Positions 51,813 through 61,092 of a stretch of 64,000 nucleotides of DNA are shown in pieces (position 1 is the stretch's first letter; each line of letters begins with the position of its first letter). A model generated the notes under the pieces. It was not told the origin of the DNA. It did not search any database and saw only the letters and a list, made by a program, of their open reading frames with translations. Both the position numbers and the translations under genes were made by a program. Source of the stretch: Methylobacter sp015476545 (GTDB lineage: Bacteria; Pseudomonadota; Gammaproteobacteria; Methylococcales; Methylomonadaceae); NCBI RefSeq assembly GCF_052162025.1, contig NZ_CP197401.1:2232001-2296000 (forward strand), given 5' to 3'.

Positions 51813-52028
51813 ATGACAACCGGAAGAGTATTGATGATTATCGGCGTCATTCTGATTGTCGCCGGGCTTGTTTTCAATTATGCCCCCTGGCTGATCAATT
51901 GGTTTGGCAAGTTGCCCGGCGATATCCATATCAAGGATGAAAAGCGGATTATTTTTTTTCCGATTACCTCAATGGTCATCGTCAGCCTGATTTTGACGCT
52001 GATTATCAACCTGATTTTCCGCAAATAG
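51813..52028 (+). CDS. DUF2905 family membrane protein
   Basis: A 71-residue protein with two helices (VLMIIGVILIVAGLVFNYA and ITSMVIVSLILTLIINLIF) and the central KLPGDIHIKDEKRIIFFP motif that defines DUF2905. GGAGGGCG lies upstream of the ATG. A TATAAT box at 51,763-51,768 could be its promoter -10 element, with no good -35. Function unknown. Confidence 0.85.
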   Translation: MTTGRVLMIIGVILIVAGLVFNYAPWLINWFGKLPGDIHIKDEKRIIFFPITSMVIVSLILTLIINLIFRK

Positions 52029-52100
52029 AAGAGGCTGATCGACTTGCAAAAAAACGGACAATCCATAGCTGGATCGCCCGATTTTTTATTATTCACTGAT

Positions 52101-52215
52101 GTGTAAGGCCGAATTCATTCGACCCGAAGCAAACGCCCATGTACCGACCCATGCAGTGCGAATACCGACAAAGGGCACAAGTACCCAAAGGGCATAAATG
52201 AATTCGCCCCTACAC
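52101..52215. repeat. Long inverted repeat between DUF2905 and helicase genes
   Basis: The left arm GTGTAAGGCCGAATTCATT (52,101-52,119) pairs with the right arm AATGAATTCGCCCCTACAC (52,197-52,215), 17 of 19 matching, around 77 bases. It lies between the two convergent genes and may act as a terminator or be a small non-autonomous mobile repeat. Confidence 0.65.
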
Positions 52216-52268
52216 GGCATTGCAGTAAAACTAAAACAGCACAGAGATTGATGCGTGCGTAACATCAG

Positions 52269-53606
52269 TTACTCGGCGGGTACTGTCCCTGAAGAAGGCT
52301 TATTGCTTGGAACGCGGCGCTTGCCGATATTTTTCCTGTCGCGATGACGCTCTTTGGTCTTTTTGACGGCTTCTTTTTTAGGTTCTTTTTTAGTCTTGCT
52401 GCCAACAGCTTTGCCTGAGGCTTTAAGCTTTTTAGGGCCTTTATACTTGCCTTCCATTTCCTTGATCGTGCGGCGCTTAAATTTTTGCTTTAAAAACCGC
52501 TCGATGCCGGCCATCAAGTTCCATTCCGTGCTTTTTACCAGAGCAATCGCCAATCCCAGTTCATCGGCGCGGCCTGTTCTGCCGATACGATGGATATAAT
52601 CGATCCCGGTCCTGGGCATGTCGAAATTAATGACCAGGTCGATGCCTTTTACATCGAGACCGCGCGCGGCGACATCGGTGGCAATCAGAATGTTGATATC
52701 ACCCTGTGTATACAATTCCAGAACCCGATTGCGGTCTTTCTGATCCATATCGCCATGCAACACGCCGACGCGGAGCTTCTGGCCGCGCAGCGGGCCACGC
52801 AGAATGTCGGCCTGAATTTTAGTGTTGGTAAATACCAGCGCTTTGTCATAAATTTCATTAAGCAGCAGCCAGGCCAGCAGTTTTTGTTTATGCTCGCTGT
52901 CGTCGGCCAAGACAATTTGCTGTTCAATATTGCCGTGTTCATCGTGCAGGCTGTTTAAGGCAATCACTTCAGGTTTTTTCAGTACCTGTTTGGCTATCTT
53001 CGTGACGCCTTGATGAGCCAGCGTTGCAGAAAGCAGCAGGGTTTGTCTTTTCGTATTGCAGTGCTCGACAATGGTCAATACGTCATCGCTGAATCCCATG
53101 TCCAGCATGCGGTCGGCTTCATCCAGCACCAGAACTTCCAGGCCGTCAAGATCCGGCAGGTCCTGATTCAACAGTTCCAGAAGCCGTCCCGGCGTGGCAA
53201 TGATAATGTCAGGATTCTTACTGATGGTTTTCTGTTGTTGTTTGAAATCGTCGCCGCCCGTAATCAGGCCGGCTTGCAGATCGCTGAATTCGCACAATTG
53301 CCTGCACTGCTGAAAAATCTGACGCGCAAGCTCGCGGGTCGGAGCAAGTACCAATGCCCGCGTTCCGGTGTGAGAGGCGGGAATCGCTAGTAAATGATGC
53401 AGAGTCGGCAGCAGGAAGGCCGCTGTTTTGCCGCTGCCGGTTTCGGCGCTGACCAGTAGGTCTTTATGTTCCAGGGCCGGCGGAATAGCCCGTATTTGAG
53501 TCGGTGTGGGCTGCTCAAAGCCTAATTGCCTTAACGCCATGAGCAAATGTTCATCAAGGAACAAGTCTGAAAAGGATAGGGGAGTATCTAGTGAATTCGG
53601 TTGCAT
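52269..53606 (-). CDS. DEAD-box ATP-dependent RNA helicase
   Basis: A 445-residue helicase with the full motif set: Q motif FEQPTPTQIRAIPPAL, Walker A AETGSGKT, PTRELARQ, VLDEADRMLDMGF, SAT, LIATDVAARGLDVKGIDLVI and HRIGRTGRA. After the core a basic Lys/Arg-rich tail follows (KKLKASGKAVGSKTKKEPKK), a likely RNA-binding extension. It resembles the SrmB/RhlE group involved in ribosome assembly and RNA decay. Which member cannot be decided by eye. Confidence 0.92.
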   Translation of the reverse strand: MQPNSLDTPLSFSDLFLDEHLLMALRQLGFEQPTPTQIRAIPPALEHKDLLVSAETGSGKTAAFLLPTLHHLLAIPASHTGTRALVLAPTRELARQIFQQCRQLCEFSDLQAGLITGGDDFKQQQKTISKNPDIIIATPGRLLELLNQDLPDLDGLEVLVLDEADRMLDMGFSDDVLTIVEHCNTKRQTLLLSATLAHQGVTKIAKQVLKKPEVIALNSLHDEHGNIEQQIVLADDSEHKQKLLAWLLLNEIYDKALVFTNTKIQADILRGPLRGQKLRVGVLHGDMDQKDRNRVLELYTQGDINILIATDVAARGLDVKGIDLVINFDMPRTGIDYIHRIGRTGRADELGLAIALVKSTEWNLMAGIERFLKQKFKRRTIKEMEGKYKGPKKLKASGKAVGSKTKKEPKKEAVKKTKERHRDRKNIGKRRVPSNKPSSGTVPAE

Positions 53607-53790
53607 GAATCGTTAACGGTCGCCGTAAGGCAAATATGAGAAGGAGCTGTTTTTTCCATCATTATAAACTTTTTGGACCGAGAATTTATCAATAAATGCA
53701 GACTCGTTGCTCATCAGTATTTTTAACTGATAAGCTTGAGCTAGAAATATCCGGATTTTTCGATAACTGGAATCAACAATAGGGGAAGCC

Positions 53791-54492
53791 ATGATACCAA
53801 TTAGAGATACAGCGCCCTGTAACATAAGGCCTTGGGTAACCTGGGGATTGATGGCCATCTGCATCACTATTTTTATTGCCATGCAGCTGATGCCGTATGA
53901 GTTGAGTTATCGGCTTATTTATCGCTATGGCATGGTGCCTATTCGTTATACAGAGCCACAGTGGGCTTTCAGTTTCGGTTTGCCCGACGACTACTATTTG
54001 TCCTTCTTGACCAGTCTGTTCTTGCATGGGAACTGGTGGCACCTGGCCATCAACATGGTTTTCATGTGGATCTTTGCCGATAACATAGAAGATAGAATGG
54101 GGCATGGGCCTTTTCTGCTCTTTTATTTAGTGTGCGGCCTATGCGCGACATTTCTTCAATGGTATTTTGACCCCCGTCTTGCCATCCCGGTTGTTGGCGC
54201 ATCGGGCGCTATTGCCGGCGTATTGGCGGCTTATTTTTTTCTCTATCCGATGGCCCGGGTCATCCTTTGGGTGCCTCTGTTCTTTCTGCCGATTGTCGTT
54301 CATGTTCCGGCCATTGCTTTTTTAGGTTTGTGGGTCATTATTCAGCTGCATGATGCCATGACTTCGGTCGTGTTTGAGGGCGTGACTGTTGATGTGGCTT
54401 GGTGGGCGCATTTAGGCGGCTTTGTGACCGGCACTATTCTATATAGATTATTTATTCGAAACGAGCCAAATGAGCCGGTAGAAGAAAAATAA
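53791..54492 (+). CDS. Rhomboid-family intramembrane serine protease
   Basis: A 233-residue protein with six hydrophobic segments. It has the HGNWWHLAINMVFMWIFADN segment carrying the conserved Asn/His pair, VVGASGAIAGVLAAYF with the catalytic Ser of GxSG, and WWAHLGGFVTG with the catalytic His. All key residues are present. Substrates are unknown. It faces away from the helicase gene and is followed by a small membrane protein gene. Confidence 0.9.
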   Translation: MIPIRDTAPCNIRPWVTWGLMAICITIFIAMQLMPYELSYRLIYRYGMVPIRYTEPQWAFSFGLPDDYYLSFLTSLFLHGNWWHLAINMVFMWIFADNIEDRMGHGPFLLFYLVCGLCATFLQWYFDPRLAIPVVGASGAIAGVLAAYFFLYPMARVILWVPLFFLPIVVHVPAIAFLGLWVIIQLHDAMTSVVFEGVTVDVAWWAHLGGFVTGTILYRLFIRNEPNEPVEEK

Positions 54493-54624
54493 ATTATTTT
54501 GATGGCTTTAAGGTATAATTGCCGATCTCAAAAAGTGGGGCTTTTTGATAAAGATCAATCAGAGCCAGGAACGCTTTCTGGCTAAAAAAGGCTTCTTAAG
54601 TTCTATCAGGAAATTAAAAATAAT

Positions 54625-54951
54625 ATGAAAAATATTAATGTTGCATTGGTAAGGCTGCTTCAATTTGTAGTTTTTGTACTGTTCACATTCATGGTATTGG
54701 CCTATTTCGGCGCCATGGTTTTACTGCCATTGGATGCGATTGCTCTGCTAATAAAACTCATGTCAGCCATTGGCCTTAACGGTTTTATTGCAGCTTTTAT
54801 TGCCGTTCCGGTTGTTGGCTATCTGGTCATGGTGGTTTACAAAATTCCAGGACTGGGCAAAATGGTAGTTGATACTGGCGTTGATCTGGTTACTACCGGC
54901 AAATCAAGAGTTGAAGCGTTTAATGAAATCGCCAATTCAGTAAAAAGTTAA
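54625..54951 (+). CDS. Small membrane protein of unknown function
   Basis: A 108-residue protein with two hydrophobic helices (FVVFVLFTFMVLAYFGAMV and FIAAFIAVPVVGYLVMVVY) and a charged C-terminal tail. The ATG at 54,625 has AGGAAATTAAAAAT upstream. Not recognised. It is closed by a strong terminator just downstream, so it probably has its own transcript or shares the rhomboid's. Confidence 0.6.
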   Translation: MKNINVALVRLLQFVVFVLFTFMVLAYFGAMVLLPLDAIALLIKLMSAIGLNGFIAAFIAVPVVGYLVMVVYKIPGLGKMVVDTGVDLVTTGKSRVEAFNEIANSVKS

Positions 54952-54980
54952 TTTCCATTCTTGCCCTGCCGGGTGAGTGC

Positions 54981-55020
54981 AAAAAGGCGTGTCGGATATG
55001 TGTTCGGCACGCCTTTTTTA
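54981..55020 (+). terminator. Rho-independent terminator
   Basis: AAAAAGGCGTGTCG pairs with CGGCACGCCTTTTTT (one G-U) around a short loop, followed by T residues. It lies 30 bases after the stop at 54,951. The A-tract on the left makes it usable from both sides. Confidence 0.88.
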
Positions 55021-55053
55021 TGTCCCACAGCGGACTTTTAAATCCGGAGCAGA

Positions 55054-56616
55054 TCATAAAAGCCAATCAATCGGCAACCATGACAGAAAATAGACGATAG
55101 AGCGCTGCAGAAAATTCGTGCCGGGCTCCGTCTCGTGCCGCACCAGCATCCCCTCGCGATTCTCAAGCCAATATAAATCCCCCTTATCGGACAGGCGCAC
55201 CTCATAGGCGCTTTCAGGAATACCGTTGCTGAATACGGCATCGATCTGTTTTGCCAAGCGCGGGCTATCGATTATAAAGCCCAGTTCGGTATTCAGCTCT
55301 GCCGAACGCGGATCGAAATTGAACGAGCCGATGAAAACGCTTGAGTGGTCTACTGAAAACGTTTTCGCGTGCAGGCTTGAACCCGAACTGCCCAATATGC
55401 CGACTCTTCTGTTTCTTTCGGCTTCCGGCGATAACAGCCGTGTTTCATAGAGCGTGATGCCGGCCTGTAGCAACGGTTTGCGCCATTTCGCATAACCCAC
55501 GTGTACAACAGGGACATCCGTGGCCTCCAGGGAATTGGTGAATACCTTAATGTCAACGCCTCGGCTGGCCAGAGCCACAAATGCATCGACGCCTGCGGCG
55601 GTCGGCACGAAGTAAGGCGAGACAAGTTCCACTTCAGCTTTTGGCTCGCCGATGATCTTATCAAGTTCGCAGGTCAGGTGGGCGTCCTCCGAGGACTGGC
55701 CAAGCCCTTTGCCCGGATCGTCGCTGACCATGCGGGTGACAACCCATTCCAGTTCCAGATTTCCCTGGACTAGTTTGCGTATGACAGCCGTGTTGCGTAT
55801 CGCATTCATATAGGCCACGGCAGCCGGATCCCTTTCGACCATTTTTGCCGCCGACACCAATTCCTTGAGCATGACAAGGTCGGCGGGCGGCAATACGCGG
55901 TCGATAGGGTATGACGATTCGCTGATCCAGTAGCGGTCGAAGTCATTCGATACATCCTTGACGACCGCCCCTGCGGCCATGACATCCAGATCGGCGAACA
56001 GCACGTCGTCGGCCGCGCCGAAGTACTCGTCCCCGACATTGCGGCCGCCAATGATCGTAACCTGATTATCGGCGGTAAAAGACTTGTTATGCATACGCCG
56101 GTTCAGGCGGGAGAAGTCGGTGATGTAACCGATCAACCGCGGCTTGCGGATCATGAACGGGTTAAACAGGCGGACTTCGATATTCGGATGAGCATCAAGC
56201 GCCATAAGCATGGCATCGAGTTCGGAAGAGATATTGTTGTCGTCGAGCAATAATCGCACGTGCACGCCGCGGTCGGCCGAGGCATGCAGGGCTTCAAGCA
56301 GCAGGATGCCGGTCATGTCCCAATGCCAGATGTAATACTGGACATCAAGGGTACGGTCGGCGGTCCCGGCCAATAGAGCCCGCACGGCAAACGCATCGTG
56401 CGCGTTCGGAAGCGGGTAAATGCCGGATTTGCCGGGATGCGCCTCAGCAGATGAGGAAATCGACCTGCCAAGTCGGGTGGCTTTGGACTCGGTAGCGGAC
56501 AGCGCCGTGGAAATGTTTCGGCCTTCGAGTGATGGCAACGGGGTGCAGCCTTCGGTCAGATCTGCGGCCAGGCAAAACATCAAAACATACGGGGTGATGC
56601 CTCCGTGTGAGTTCAT
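55054..56616 (-). CDS. Phospholipase D family protein (cardiolipin synthase-like)
   Basis: A 520-residue protein with two HKD motifs: MHNKSFTADNQVTIIGGRNV and LHAKTFSVDHSSVFIGSFNF. Relatives of this type are lipoproteins beginning with a GC-LPSLEGR junction. Here the corresponding CTPLPSLEGRNIS is present, but the lipobox reads TEGC and the preceding hydrophobic stretch is short, so lipidation is doubtful. It likely acts on phospholipids in the cell envelope. The catalytic residues are intact. Confidence 0.82.
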   Translation of the reverse strand: MNSHGGITPYVLMFCLAADLTEGCTPLPSLEGRNISTALSATESKATRLGRSISSSAEAHPGKSGIYPLPNAHDAFAVRALLAGTADRTLDVQYYIWHWDMTGILLLEALHASADRGVHVRLLLDDNNISSELDAMLMALDAHPNIEVRLFNPFMIRKPRLIGYITDFSRLNRRMHNKSFTADNQVTIIGGRNVGDEYFGAADDVLFADLDVMAAGAVVKDVSNDFDRYWISESSYPIDRVLPPADLVMLKELVSAAKMVERDPAAVAYMNAIRNTAVIRKLVQGNLELEWVVTRMVSDDPGKGLGQSSEDAHLTCELDKIIGEPKAEVELVSPYFVPTAAGVDAFVALASRGVDIKVFTNSLEATDVPVVHVGYAKWRKPLLQAGITLYETRLLSPEAERNRRVGILGSSGSSLHAKTFSVDHSSVFIGSFNFDPRSAELNTELGFIIDSPRLAKQIDAVFSNGIPESAYEVRLSDKGDLYWLENREGMLVRHETEPGTNFLQRSIVYFLSWLPIDWLL

Positions 56617-56750
56617 GGCATCGTCCGTCTGCCAGCCGGTTTATACATAGGAAGTACCTTTAGGTCGGCGGCGACGGTCGCCGAGAGTTCGTGATTATCG
56701 TATTGTCCTCACAACATTCACACAAAGGGGAGGGCGGCAATCACTCGGCT

Positions 56751-57575
56751 TCACCAGAGATAAGCGCTCGCCTTTTTTCCCATTATTTCGAACCGGAATA
56801 CCTGCCTGGCGGGGGCGCCGGCAATGCCGTAGCAAACGTGCAAAGGCAGCAAGTGATCTTCTCTCGGATGGCAATATCTTGCGGCCGGGGCGCTCTCCCA
56901 ATTGACCAGCCTGTGTTCTCTCTCGGGCTCGCTTAACTGTCGGTTTGAGCAGGTATCGATCAGCCATTGCTCGAAAGCTTCATTCATCGATTGCGTTTCC
57001 ATTGTAGACGGTCCAAAAAATGCTCTGAGATTATGAAACGAAAATCCGGAACCGATAACAAGCACGTTTTCCTCTTTTTCCTCTAAAAGTCCGGCCAAGG
57101 CCTTGCCAATCCGGATGTGTTCATCAGGCCTCAAGCCCTTGACCAGCGATAATTGAACGCAAGGAATGTTCGCATCCGGATACATAATTTTTAACGGCAC
57201 GAATAAACCATGATCAAAGCCCCTCTGGTCCGTAAGGCTTGCGTCTATGCCATGGCTTTGCAGAAGACCGAATATCTTATTCGCAAGCATGGGCGCACCT
57301 GGCGCCGGATATTCGATGGCATAGGATTCTTCCGGAAATCCGTAATAATCATAGATCAAAGGAGGCGACGATCCGCTTGTAATGGTTGGCTTGTTTTCTT
57401 CCCAATGGGCGCTGATTACTAGAATGGCCGAGGGATTGCCAAGATCAGGCGTCACTTTTTTAAGCAGTGTTATTATTTCCTTGTGCGCATCATCGCCAAG
57501 CAAAGGCAGAGGGCCTCCACCATGGGAAAGGTATAAAACCGAGCCCCCTGGAACACTGTTTGATTTGTCGCTCAT
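56751..57575 (-). CDS. ygiD: DODA-type (LigB-like) extradiol dioxygenase
   Basis: A 274-residue protein with the ring-opening dioxygenase signature of the YgiD/DODA group: LYLSHGGGPLPLLGD (metal His), ISAHWEENKPTI (second His), RGFDHGLFVPLKIMYPDANI (third His) and HPREDHLLPLHVCYG. Such enzymes cleave catechol rings using Zn or Fe; YgiD acts on DOPA. The actual substrate here is unknown. The ATG at 57,575 is taken; 12 bases separate its stop side from the next gene's region. Confidence 0.82.
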   Translation of the reverse strand: MSDKSNSVPGGSVLYLSHGGGPLPLLGDDAHKEIITLLKKVTPDLGNPSAILVISAHWEENKPTITSGSSPPLIYDYYGFPEESYAIEYPAPGAPMLANKIFGLLQSHGIDASLTDQRGFDHGLFVPLKIMYPDANIPCVQLSLVKGLRPDEHIRIGKALAGLLEEKEENVLVIGSGFSFHNLRAFFGPSTMETQSMNEAFEQWLIDTCSNRQLSEPEREHRLVNWESAPAARYCHPREDHLLPLHVCYGIAGAPARQVFRFEIMGKKASAYLW

Positions 57576-57586
57576 GATAGCCGGGA

Positions 57587-57991
57587 TTACTTAATTTCTT
57601 CGATCGTGAAGCGCTGGTAACGGTGAGCAAAGTCAAACGGTACACGCCGGATGACGTTCATCGCACGAGCTGCCTCCGTATCGCCGGGCGCATAGATCAG
57701 CAAGAACGCGGAGCCTTGCTTGGCGGCTTCCAGATGGGCTTTTACCGCTTCATCACTCCAGCCCAACCGCGCCAGAAAGCCCTTGTTATCAGCAAGATTA
57801 CGTTGGGCCGCATCAGCCACTTCTTTGCATGTATAAAACTCGCAATCGGCTTGATCATACCCGCCGGCCATGAGATCCCGCTGTACCTGCCGCGCATCTT
57901 CCTGGTTCGGAAACGCGACGACGAGATAGCCGAGCGGATAAAATATACCGAAGTCGGTGCCTGGTCTATTCTCTGTTGTCTGATTGCGCAT
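57587..57991 (-). CDS. Unrecognised 134-residue cytoplasmic protein
   Basis: The product contains YLVVAFPNQEDARQVQRDLM, SAFLLIYAPGDTEAARAMNV and a final HRYQRFTIEEIK. This is an alternating beta-alpha pattern of a small ferredoxin-like fold in which two halves are similar. I recognise no characterised family. It lies 12 bases upstream of the dioxygenase gene on the same strand, so the two are probably an operon. Confidence 0.55.
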   Translation of the reverse strand: MRNQTTENRPGTDFGIFYPLGYLVVAFPNQEDARQVQRDLMAGGYDQADCEFYTCKEVADAAQRNLADNKGFLARLGWSDEAVKAHLEAAKQGSAFLLIYAPGDTEAARAMNVIRRVPFDFAHRYQRFTIEEIK

Positions 57992-58110
57992 GACTCATCC
58001 TCTCTCGATAGCTTTACATTGAAAGTTCGCTTTGGAAAGCATCAGCTAATCTGACAGTAGCATGGTCGCTAAGTTTCCGTTGAATCCGGGCTGACGCCAA
58101 GCCATGTCGG

Positions 58111-60930
58111 TCATTCGAAAAAACGCTTCAGATAAACGCCGGTATGCGAGGCCGGATTTTCCGAAACCTGTTTCGGCGTGCCTTCGGCCACCAGCGTACC
58201 GCCGCCGTCGCCGCCTTCAGGACCCATATCGATGATCCAGTCTGCTGTCTTTATGACGTCCAGGTTGTGCTCGATGACGATGACTGTATTGCCGTGGTCG
58301 CGTAGCGTATGCAAGACCGACAGCAACTGCTTGATATCGTGGAAGTGCAGGCCTGTGGTCGGCTCGTCGAGAATATATAAAGTTTTGCCGGTATCGCGCT
58401 TGGAGAGTTCCTTGGCGAGTTTGACGCGTTGCGCCTCGCCGCCGGACAGGGTCGTCGCATTTTGCCCCAAAGTGATGTAGCTCAGGCCGACTTCGGTCAG
58501 CGTGTCCAGTTTGCGAGCAATGGTCGGAACGGCGCTGAAGAAGGCGGCCGCGTCCTCGACGGTCATATCCAGCACTTCATTGACTGTTTTGCCTTTGTAG
58601 CGTATTTCCAATGTCTCGCGGTTGTAACGCTTGCCATGGCAGATGTCGCAGTTGACGAAGATGTCGGGCAAAAAATGCATCTCCACTTTGATGACGCCGT
58701 CGCCTTTACAGGCTTCGCAACGGCCGCCTTTGACGTTGAAGCTGAACCGGCCCGGCGTGTAGCCGCGCGAGCGCGCTTCGGGCGTAGCCGCAAACAGTTC
58801 CCGTATCGGCGTGAACAGGCCGGTATAGGTGGCCGGATTCGAGCGCGGCGTGCGGCCGATTGGGCTCTGGTCGATATCGACGACCTTGTCGAAATAATCC
58901 AGGCCTTCAATGGCATCGCAAGGCGCCGGAACAGCGCCTGCGCGGTTTATCAGACGCGCCGCATGACAATACAGCGTATCGTTGACCAATGTGGACTTGC
59001 CGGACCCGGACACGCCCGTGACACAGGTCAGTAAACCGATAGGGAAGGCGATATCGACATTTTTCAGGTTATTGCCGCGCGCGTTGCGTATGACGATTTG
59101 TTTGTCTTTATCAACGGGCGTCGGCGAATCGGGGGCAGTAATTTCGACTTTGCCCGATAAATACTGGCCAGTCAGAGAATCTTTATTGGCAAGTATGTCT
59201 TCCAGCGCGCCTTGGGCGATGACGCGCCCGCCGTGGACGCCGGCGCCGGGGCCAATATCGACGATGTAGTTCGCCGAGCGTATGGCATCTTCGTCGTGCT
59301 CGACCACGATCACGGTATTGCCCAGATCGCGCAGGCGGAACAAGGTATTCAGCAGGCGCTGATTGTCGCGCTGGTGCAGTCCTATCGACGGCTCGTCCAG
59401 CACGTACATGACGCCAACCAGTCCGGCGCCGATTTGGCTAGCCAAGCGTATGCGCTGCGCTTCGCCGCCGGACAACGTTTCGGCGCTGCGGTCCAGCGTC
59501 AAATAGTCGAGTCCCACGTTGACCAGAAATTCCAGGCGCTCTTGAATTTCCTTAACGATTTTTCCCGCAACTTCGCCGCGTTTGCCAGTTAATTTAAGGT
59601 ACTTGAAAAAATCCAGCGATTTGCGGACAGGGAAGCGTGTCAGATGATGAATCGGTAAATCTTCAACGAAAACATTTCTGGCCGAGATGTTAAGTCGCGC
59701 GCCGCCGCAGACATTGCAGATCCTGTTGGACAAATACTTCGACAGCTCTTCCCGGACCATTTGTGAATCGGTTTCATGATAGCGCCGCTCCATGTTGGCA
59801 ATAATGCCTTCAAAGCTGTGACGTCTTTTTTTAGCGAAGCCGGAGCCGCCCATAAACTTGAATTCGATGGTTTCATTACCGCTGCCATACAGGATCATCG
59901 ATTGGATATCATTGGGCAGCTGCGAAAACGGAATTTCCGGGTCGAAGTTGTAATGCTTGGCCAGCGAGCAAATGATCTGGTAATAATAGGCATTGCGACG
60001 ATCCCAACCGCGAATCGCACCGCCGGCAAGACTGATGTCGGGATTGTGAATGATCAGCTCGGGGTCGAAGTACTGCCGCACGCCCAGACCATCACAGCTG
60101 CTGCAGGCGCCTTTCGGGTTGTTGAACGAAAAGATGCGCGGCTCCAGTTCATTCAGGCTGTAACCGCAATGCGGGCAGGCGTAGCGCTCGGAGAACAATA
60201 GCTCCGTGCCGTTATCCATGCAGGCAGCGATAGCGATACCGTCGGCCATGCGCAGGGCAGTCTCGAAAGACTCGGCCAACCGTAGGCCGATATCGTCGCG
60301 AATTTTAAAGCGGTCGACAATGACTTCAATGGTGTGCTGCTTTCTCAGGTCCAATGCCGGCGCTTCATCCAGGTCGTACACGACACCGTCGATACGGGCT
60401 CGAATAAAGCCTTGTGCGCGCAGGTCTTCAAGCAACTGGGTATGTTCGCCTTTGCGCTGGCTAATGACCGGGGCCAGCAGCATCCAGCGCTGGTCCTGGG
60501 GCTGGGCAAGCACCTGATCGACCATCTGGCTGATCGTTTGCGCTTCCAGCGAGACCTGATGCTCAGGGCAGCGTGGCGTACCGGCTCGCGCGTATAACAG
60601 CCTTAAATAATCGTAGATTTCGGTAATCGTGCCGACGGTTGAGCGTGGATTATGCGAGGTTGATTTCTGCTCGATGGAGATTGCCGGCGACAAACCTTCG
60701 ATATGGTCGACGTCGGGCTTTTCCATCATCGACAGAAACTGACGGGCATAGGCGGAAAGCGATTCAACATAGCGTCTTTGGCCTTCAGCGTAAATCGTAT
60801 CAAAAGCCAGCGATGACTTGCCGGAACCGGAAAGCCCGGTGATGACAATGAGTGAATTCCGGGGCAGATCAAGATCGATATTTTTAAGATTATGCGTTCT
60901 GGCACCACGTATGCTAATGATATCCATCAA
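58111..60930 (-). CDS. uvrA: Excinuclease ABC subunit UvrA
   Basis: A 939-residue protein of normal length. It has ITGLSGSGKSSLAFDTIYAE (first Walker A), the zinc site CPHCGYSLNELEPR...CSSCDG, LSGGEAQRIRLASQIGAGLV (first signature) and VTGVSGSGKSTLVNDTLY (second Walker A). The second zinc site CEACKGDGVIKVEMHFLPDI...CDIC and LSGGEAQRVKLAKEL complete the twin ABC layout. UvrA finds bulky DNA lesions with UvrB at the start of nucleotide excision repair. It is the last chromosomal gene before the prophage junction. Confidence 0.97.
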   Translation of the reverse strand: MMDIISIRGARTHNLKNIDLDLPRNSLIVITGLSGSGKSSLAFDTIYAEGQRRYVESLSAYARQFLSMMEKPDVDHIEGLSPAISIEQKSTSHNPRSTVGTITEIYDYLRLLYARAGTPRCPEHQVSLEAQTISQMVDQVLAQPQDQRWMLLAPVISQRKGEHTQLLEDLRAQGFIRARIDGVVYDLDEAPALDLRKQHTIEVIVDRFKIRDDIGLRLAESFETALRMADGIAIAACMDNGTELLFSERYACPHCGYSLNELEPRIFSFNNPKGACSSCDGLGVRQYFDPELIIHNPDISLAGGAIRGWDRRNAYYYQIICSLAKHYNFDPEIPFSQLPNDIQSMILYGSGNETIEFKFMGGSGFAKKRRHSFEGIIANMERRYHETDSQMVREELSKYLSNRICNVCGGARLNISARNVFVEDLPIHHLTRFPVRKSLDFFKYLKLTGKRGEVAGKIVKEIQERLEFLVNVGLDYLTLDRSAETLSGGEAQRIRLASQIGAGLVGVMYVLDEPSIGLHQRDNQRLLNTLFRLRDLGNTVIVVEHDEDAIRSANYIVDIGPGAGVHGGRVIAQGALEDILANKDSLTGQYLSGKVEITAPDSPTPVDKDKQIVIRNARGNNLKNVDIAFPIGLLTCVTGVSGSGKSTLVNDTLYCHAARLINRAGAVPAPCDAIEGLDYFDKVVDIDQSPIGRTPRSNPATYTGLFTPIRELFAATPEARSRGYTPGRFSFNVKGGRCEACKGDGVIKVEMHFLPDIFVNCDICHGKRYNRETLEIRYKGKTVNEVLDMTVEDAAAFFSAVPTIARKLDTLTEVGLSYITLGQNATTLSGGEAQRVKLAKELSKRDTGKTLYILDEPTTGLHFHDIKQLLSVLHTLRDHGNTVIVIEHNLDVIKTADWIIDMGPEGGDGGGTLVAEGTPKQVSENPASHTGVYLKRFFE

Positions 60931-61028
60931 ATAATTCCGTCAATCAAAACAACTTTATAATATACGTTCAAAATAGGCATGATTCAACGCGGCAAACCAA
61001 TGGGCATTCAAATGGATGATAAGCTTTG

Positions 61029-61070
61029 GGTTACTACTTACAAATTTAGGGTTATTACTTACAATTTTAC
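61029..61070. repeat. Tandem 21-base repeat beside the prophage junction
   Basis: Two adjacent copies of a GGGTTA(C/T)TACTTACAA(A/T)TTTA unit occupy 61,029-61,049 and 61,050-61,070, matching at 19 of 21 bases. The second copy runs into the dif-like site. They could bind accessory recombination proteins or be remnants of repeated integration. Confidence 0.65.
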
Positions 61071-61092
61071 ATAATATACAAAATACTATTAT
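61065..61092. other. dif-like XerCD junction, left attachment site of the prophage
   Basis: ATTTTACATAA-TATACA-AAATACTATTA. Compared with the E. coli dif complement, the first arm (XerD side) matches at 10 of 11 and the 6-base centre exactly, while the other arm (XerC side) is poor. One good chromosomal arm and one weak phage arm is what integration of a filamentous phage at dif leaves behind. The site overlaps the last codons of the repressor gene. Confidence 0.65.
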
